Below, piece after piece: positions 6,068 to 7,320 of a stretch of DNA of 7,320 nt (positions are counted from its first letter, which is position 1; each line of letters opens with the position of its first letter). The position numbers and the translations under genes were made by a program. The stretch lies in contig PCUH01000319.1 of the NCBI GenBank assembly GCA_002770955.1, positions 4,216-11,535 on the forward strand, written 5' to 3'. The notes under the pieces were generated by a model that saw only the letters and a list, made by a program, of their open reading frames with translations, ran no database searches and was not told where the DNA came from. Source of the DNA: Flavobacteriales bacterium CG18_big_fil_WC_8_21_14_2_50_32_9 (GTDB taxonomy: Bacteria; Bacteroidota; Bacteroidia; Flavobacteriales_E; Vicingaceae).

Positions 6068-6107
6068 AAAAAAAACAGTACTAATTTTTTTTAGTGCTGT
6101 TTTTTTT
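6068..6107 (+). terminator. Intrinsic terminator closing the dcw block
   Basis: A 17-pair stem with a single G-T pair joins 6068-6084 (A tract then CAGTACTAA) to 6091-6107 (TTAGTGCTG then T tract) around a TTTTTT loop. The core CAGTACT/AGTGCTG is followed by eight T residues. Because an A tract sits symmetrically on the left arm, it could also terminate transcription arriving on the minus strand, but no minus-strand gene is seen in the window. It lies just after yqeY and separates the division block from the secreted-protein unit. Confidence 0.88.
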
Positions 6108-6320
6108 ATTAACAAAAAAAGCATTTAGTGTTAAAATTCTATTATTATTGGTTTTTTATAATAATCTGAAATTTAATATTTTATTTTGAAAAATTCAATT
6201 ATACGTACTTTTTTTGTTGGTAAATAACTTTTTTGAAATACTTTTCATAAGCAATATCATGTATTCTTCGTTATTTTTTTGTTATTTTTGTTAAAATTGT
6301 GTAATAAAAAATTAACAAGC
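6108..6320. other. AT-rich spacer between two transcription units
   Basis: This 213-base stretch is strongly AT-rich with many T tracts and holds no credible reading frame on either strand. It lies between the terminator after yqeY and the secreted-protein pair, so the promoter of that pair should be here. Unlike the spacers inside the dcw block, it shows neither of the interspersed repeat families and no clear heptamer tract. Confidence 0.7.
6283..6290 (+). promoter_or_regulatory. Candidate Bacteroidota -7 element
   Basis: TATTTTTG fits the TAnnTTTG consensus of the Bacteroidota primary sigma factor and would give a leader of roughly 25 bases before the ATG at 6321. The expected TTTG-type -33 element is not present at the right distance; the nearest match is ATG at 6259-6261, 21 bases upstream. 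The region is so T-rich that a chance match is likely, so this is only a candidate. Confidence 0.25.
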
Positions 6321-6689
6321 ATGGCAAAGATATTTTTGACAATATTGGTTGTAATCTCAACTACATTTTGTTTTGGTCAACATATTGAACAAGACTATGA
6401 GCTTCAAAAGCTTCAGGAAACGGAATCAAGGTACATCATTGGAATTGGAAATGAAGAAATGAGTATGTTTAAAGATGTATTGGCTAATTTACAAAATAGC
6501 TCCACTTTAAAAGTATATGCAGTTTGTGAAACGCATCGGGTAATAGGCATTATTGTTCAAAACAGTACATACAAAAGTTATGATGTTTTAAGAGACCAAC
6601 TCTTAAGTGAATTCCCTGATATATTATTATTCCAAAAAAACGATTCTATTTTTAATTTAGATTGTAAAAACGAAATATTAAAACAATGA
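6321..6689 (+). CDS. Small secreted protein of unknown function
   Basis: 122-residue protein I do not recognise as a named family. The N-terminus is a signal peptide: one Lys, a hydrophobic core (about 4-16) and an FCFGQ end, giving cleavage near residues 19-20. Cys17 is not in a good lipobox. The mature part (about 85-95 residues in its ordered section) reads as alternating strands and helices: YIIGIG (38-43), helix EEMSMFKDVLANLQ (45-58), LKVYAVCETH (63-72), RVIGIIVQ (73-80), helix YKSYDVLRDQLLSEF (84-98) and DILLFQK (100-106). This beta-alpha-beta-beta-alpha-beta order suggests a small ferredoxin-like fold, which is inference only. The mature chain has two Cys (69 and 115) and no CxxC metal site. 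I chose the ATG at 6321 because the frame upstream offers only TTG codons and would put 14 unlikely residues before the signal peptide. Its stop overlaps the next start as ATGA. Confidence 0.8.
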   Translation: MAKIFLTILVVISTTFCFGQHIEQDYELQKLQETESRYIIGIGNEEMSMFKDVLANLQNSSTLKVYAVCETHRVIGIIVQNSTYKSYDVLRDQLLSEFPDILLFQKNDSIFNLDCKNEILKQ

Positions 6690-7320
6690 GAAAACTTTTA
6701 CTATTATTGGCAGTTGGATTACTAAGCGTATTTACAACTAATGTATTTGCTGGAGGAGGAGCACCTATTAACGATAATTGTACATCTCCAACTAGTTTGA
6801 CTTGTAGTACAACTAATTTAAATGGAACTACTTCAAATACAACTAATCAAACTCACGGAACAGGTTGTCTTATGGCTAATTATGGAGTATGGTATTCATT
6901 TATAGGAGATGGACAACAAACAACTATATCAGCAACCACATCAAGTTACGATATTGAAATGGCTATTGCATCAGGTAGTTGTGCCTCTTTATCAAATATT
7001 GCATGTGTAGATAATGCTCTTTCATCTGGTACAGAAAGTTATACTTTTGTAGCAACAAATGGAGTAACTTATTATGTTTATATTGCTCAATGGAGCTCAA
7101 GTTCAACAACAACAGGAACTTTTACTGTATCACGGACTTGTACCGTAGCACCTACTCCTCCAGTCAATGATAATCCTTGTGCTGCAACACCTGCAACAGT
7201 TAATGCAGATTTATTATGTGGTTCTGTAACAGCAGGAACTGTTGTAAATGCTACAAATTCTGGAATTGCAGCATGTACAGGAAATGCAAATAATGATGTT
7301 TGGTTTAGTTTTGTTGCAAC
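6686..7320 (+). CDS. Secreted tandem-domain protein, 3' end beyond window
   Basis: Open frame of 211 codons running off the right edge. It starts MRKLLLLLAVGLLSV with a clear signal peptide, cleavage likely after NVFA (residue 22). The mature part is rich in Thr, Ser, Asn and Gly, with repeated domains: the first opens with NDNC (29-32) and contains GVWYSFIGDG (67-76), SYDIEMAIASGSC (87-99) and TYYVYIA (128-134); the second opens with NDNPC (161-165) and reaches NDVWFSFVA (203-211) at the edge, a period of about 132-137 residues. This layout resembles the beta-sandwich repeats (PPC-like) found in many Bacteroidota surface or exported proteins, which often end in a sorting domain of the type IX secretion system; that end is not visible. 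Cysteines at 32, 40, 61, 99, 107 and 152 in domain one, and 165, 178 and 197 in domain two, suggest disulfides outside the cytoplasm. The start overlaps the previous stop by four bases, so coupled translation is likely. Function unknown; adhesion or a surface role is a guess. Confidence 0.88.
   Translation, partial: MRKLLLLLAVGLLSVFTTNVFAGGGAPINDNCTSPTSLTCSTTNLNGTTSNTTNQTHGTGCLMANYGVWYSFIGDGQQTTISATTSSYDIEMAIASGSCASLSNIACVDNALSSGTESYTFVATNGVTYYVYIAQWSSSSTTTGTFTVSRTCTVAPTPPVNDNPCAATPATVNADLLCGSVTAGTVVNATNSGIAACTGNANNDVWFSFVA

Noticed and set aside
6279..6320. Earlier TTG start for the small secreted protein
   Set aside because: It would add 14 residues before a normal signal peptide and would overlap the candidate -7 element; ATG at 6321 begins a standard signal peptide.

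Overview
The window looks like chromosomal DNA of an AT-rich member of the Bacteroidota, most likely of the flavobacterial lineage. The main clues are the C-terminus of FtsZ (it ends NSFLHDNVD rather than in the usual PAFLR-type peptide), the YTAR-x2-VVSG block in FtsQ, leaders rich in A with no well-placed Shine-Dalgarno sequence, two families of interspersed palindromic repeat that I recall as common in this phylum, and secreted-protein genes of a typical Bacteroidota kind at the right edge. No species can be named from the sequence alone.

Layout: 1-115 is a spacer holding the truncated end of an interspersed repeat and short AACTTT-type heptamers. From 116 to 6051 runs the distal end of the division and cell wall (dcw) cluster, all on the plus strand: murC (116-1498), ftsQ (1522-2316, TTG start), ftsA (2319-3602), ftsZ (3794-5497) and a yqeY/GatB-tail gene (5602-6051). 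A strong hairpin with A and T tracts at 6068-6107 closes the block. After about 210 bases of very AT-rich spacer, a second unit begins: a small secreted protein of unknown function (6321-6689), overlapping by four bases (ATGA) a larger secreted, cysteine-containing, tandem-domain protein (6686 to the right edge, incomplete).

How the genes work together: MurC adds L-alanine to UDP-MurNAc in peptidoglycan precursor synthesis. FtsQ is the membrane-anchored POTRA scaffold of the divisome. FtsA anchors FtsZ filaments to the membrane, and FtsZ forms the cytokinetic ring. YqeY is a small protein related to the GatB tail domain, without a settled role. murC, ftsQ and ftsA are tightly packed (gaps of 23 and 2 bases), whereas ftsZ and yqeY each have a longer leader (191 and 104 bases) carrying repeat elements.

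The genes up to yqeY are ordinary core genes. What stands out lies between them: a palindromic repeat present in two copies whose arms differ by a paired substitution, a second hairpin repeat placed at exactly the same distance (13 bases) from the ftsZ and yqeY start codons, and degenerate 7-base-period tracts in every spacer of more than 20 bases inside the dcw block. I see no CRISPR array, phage, transposase, tRNA or rRNA.
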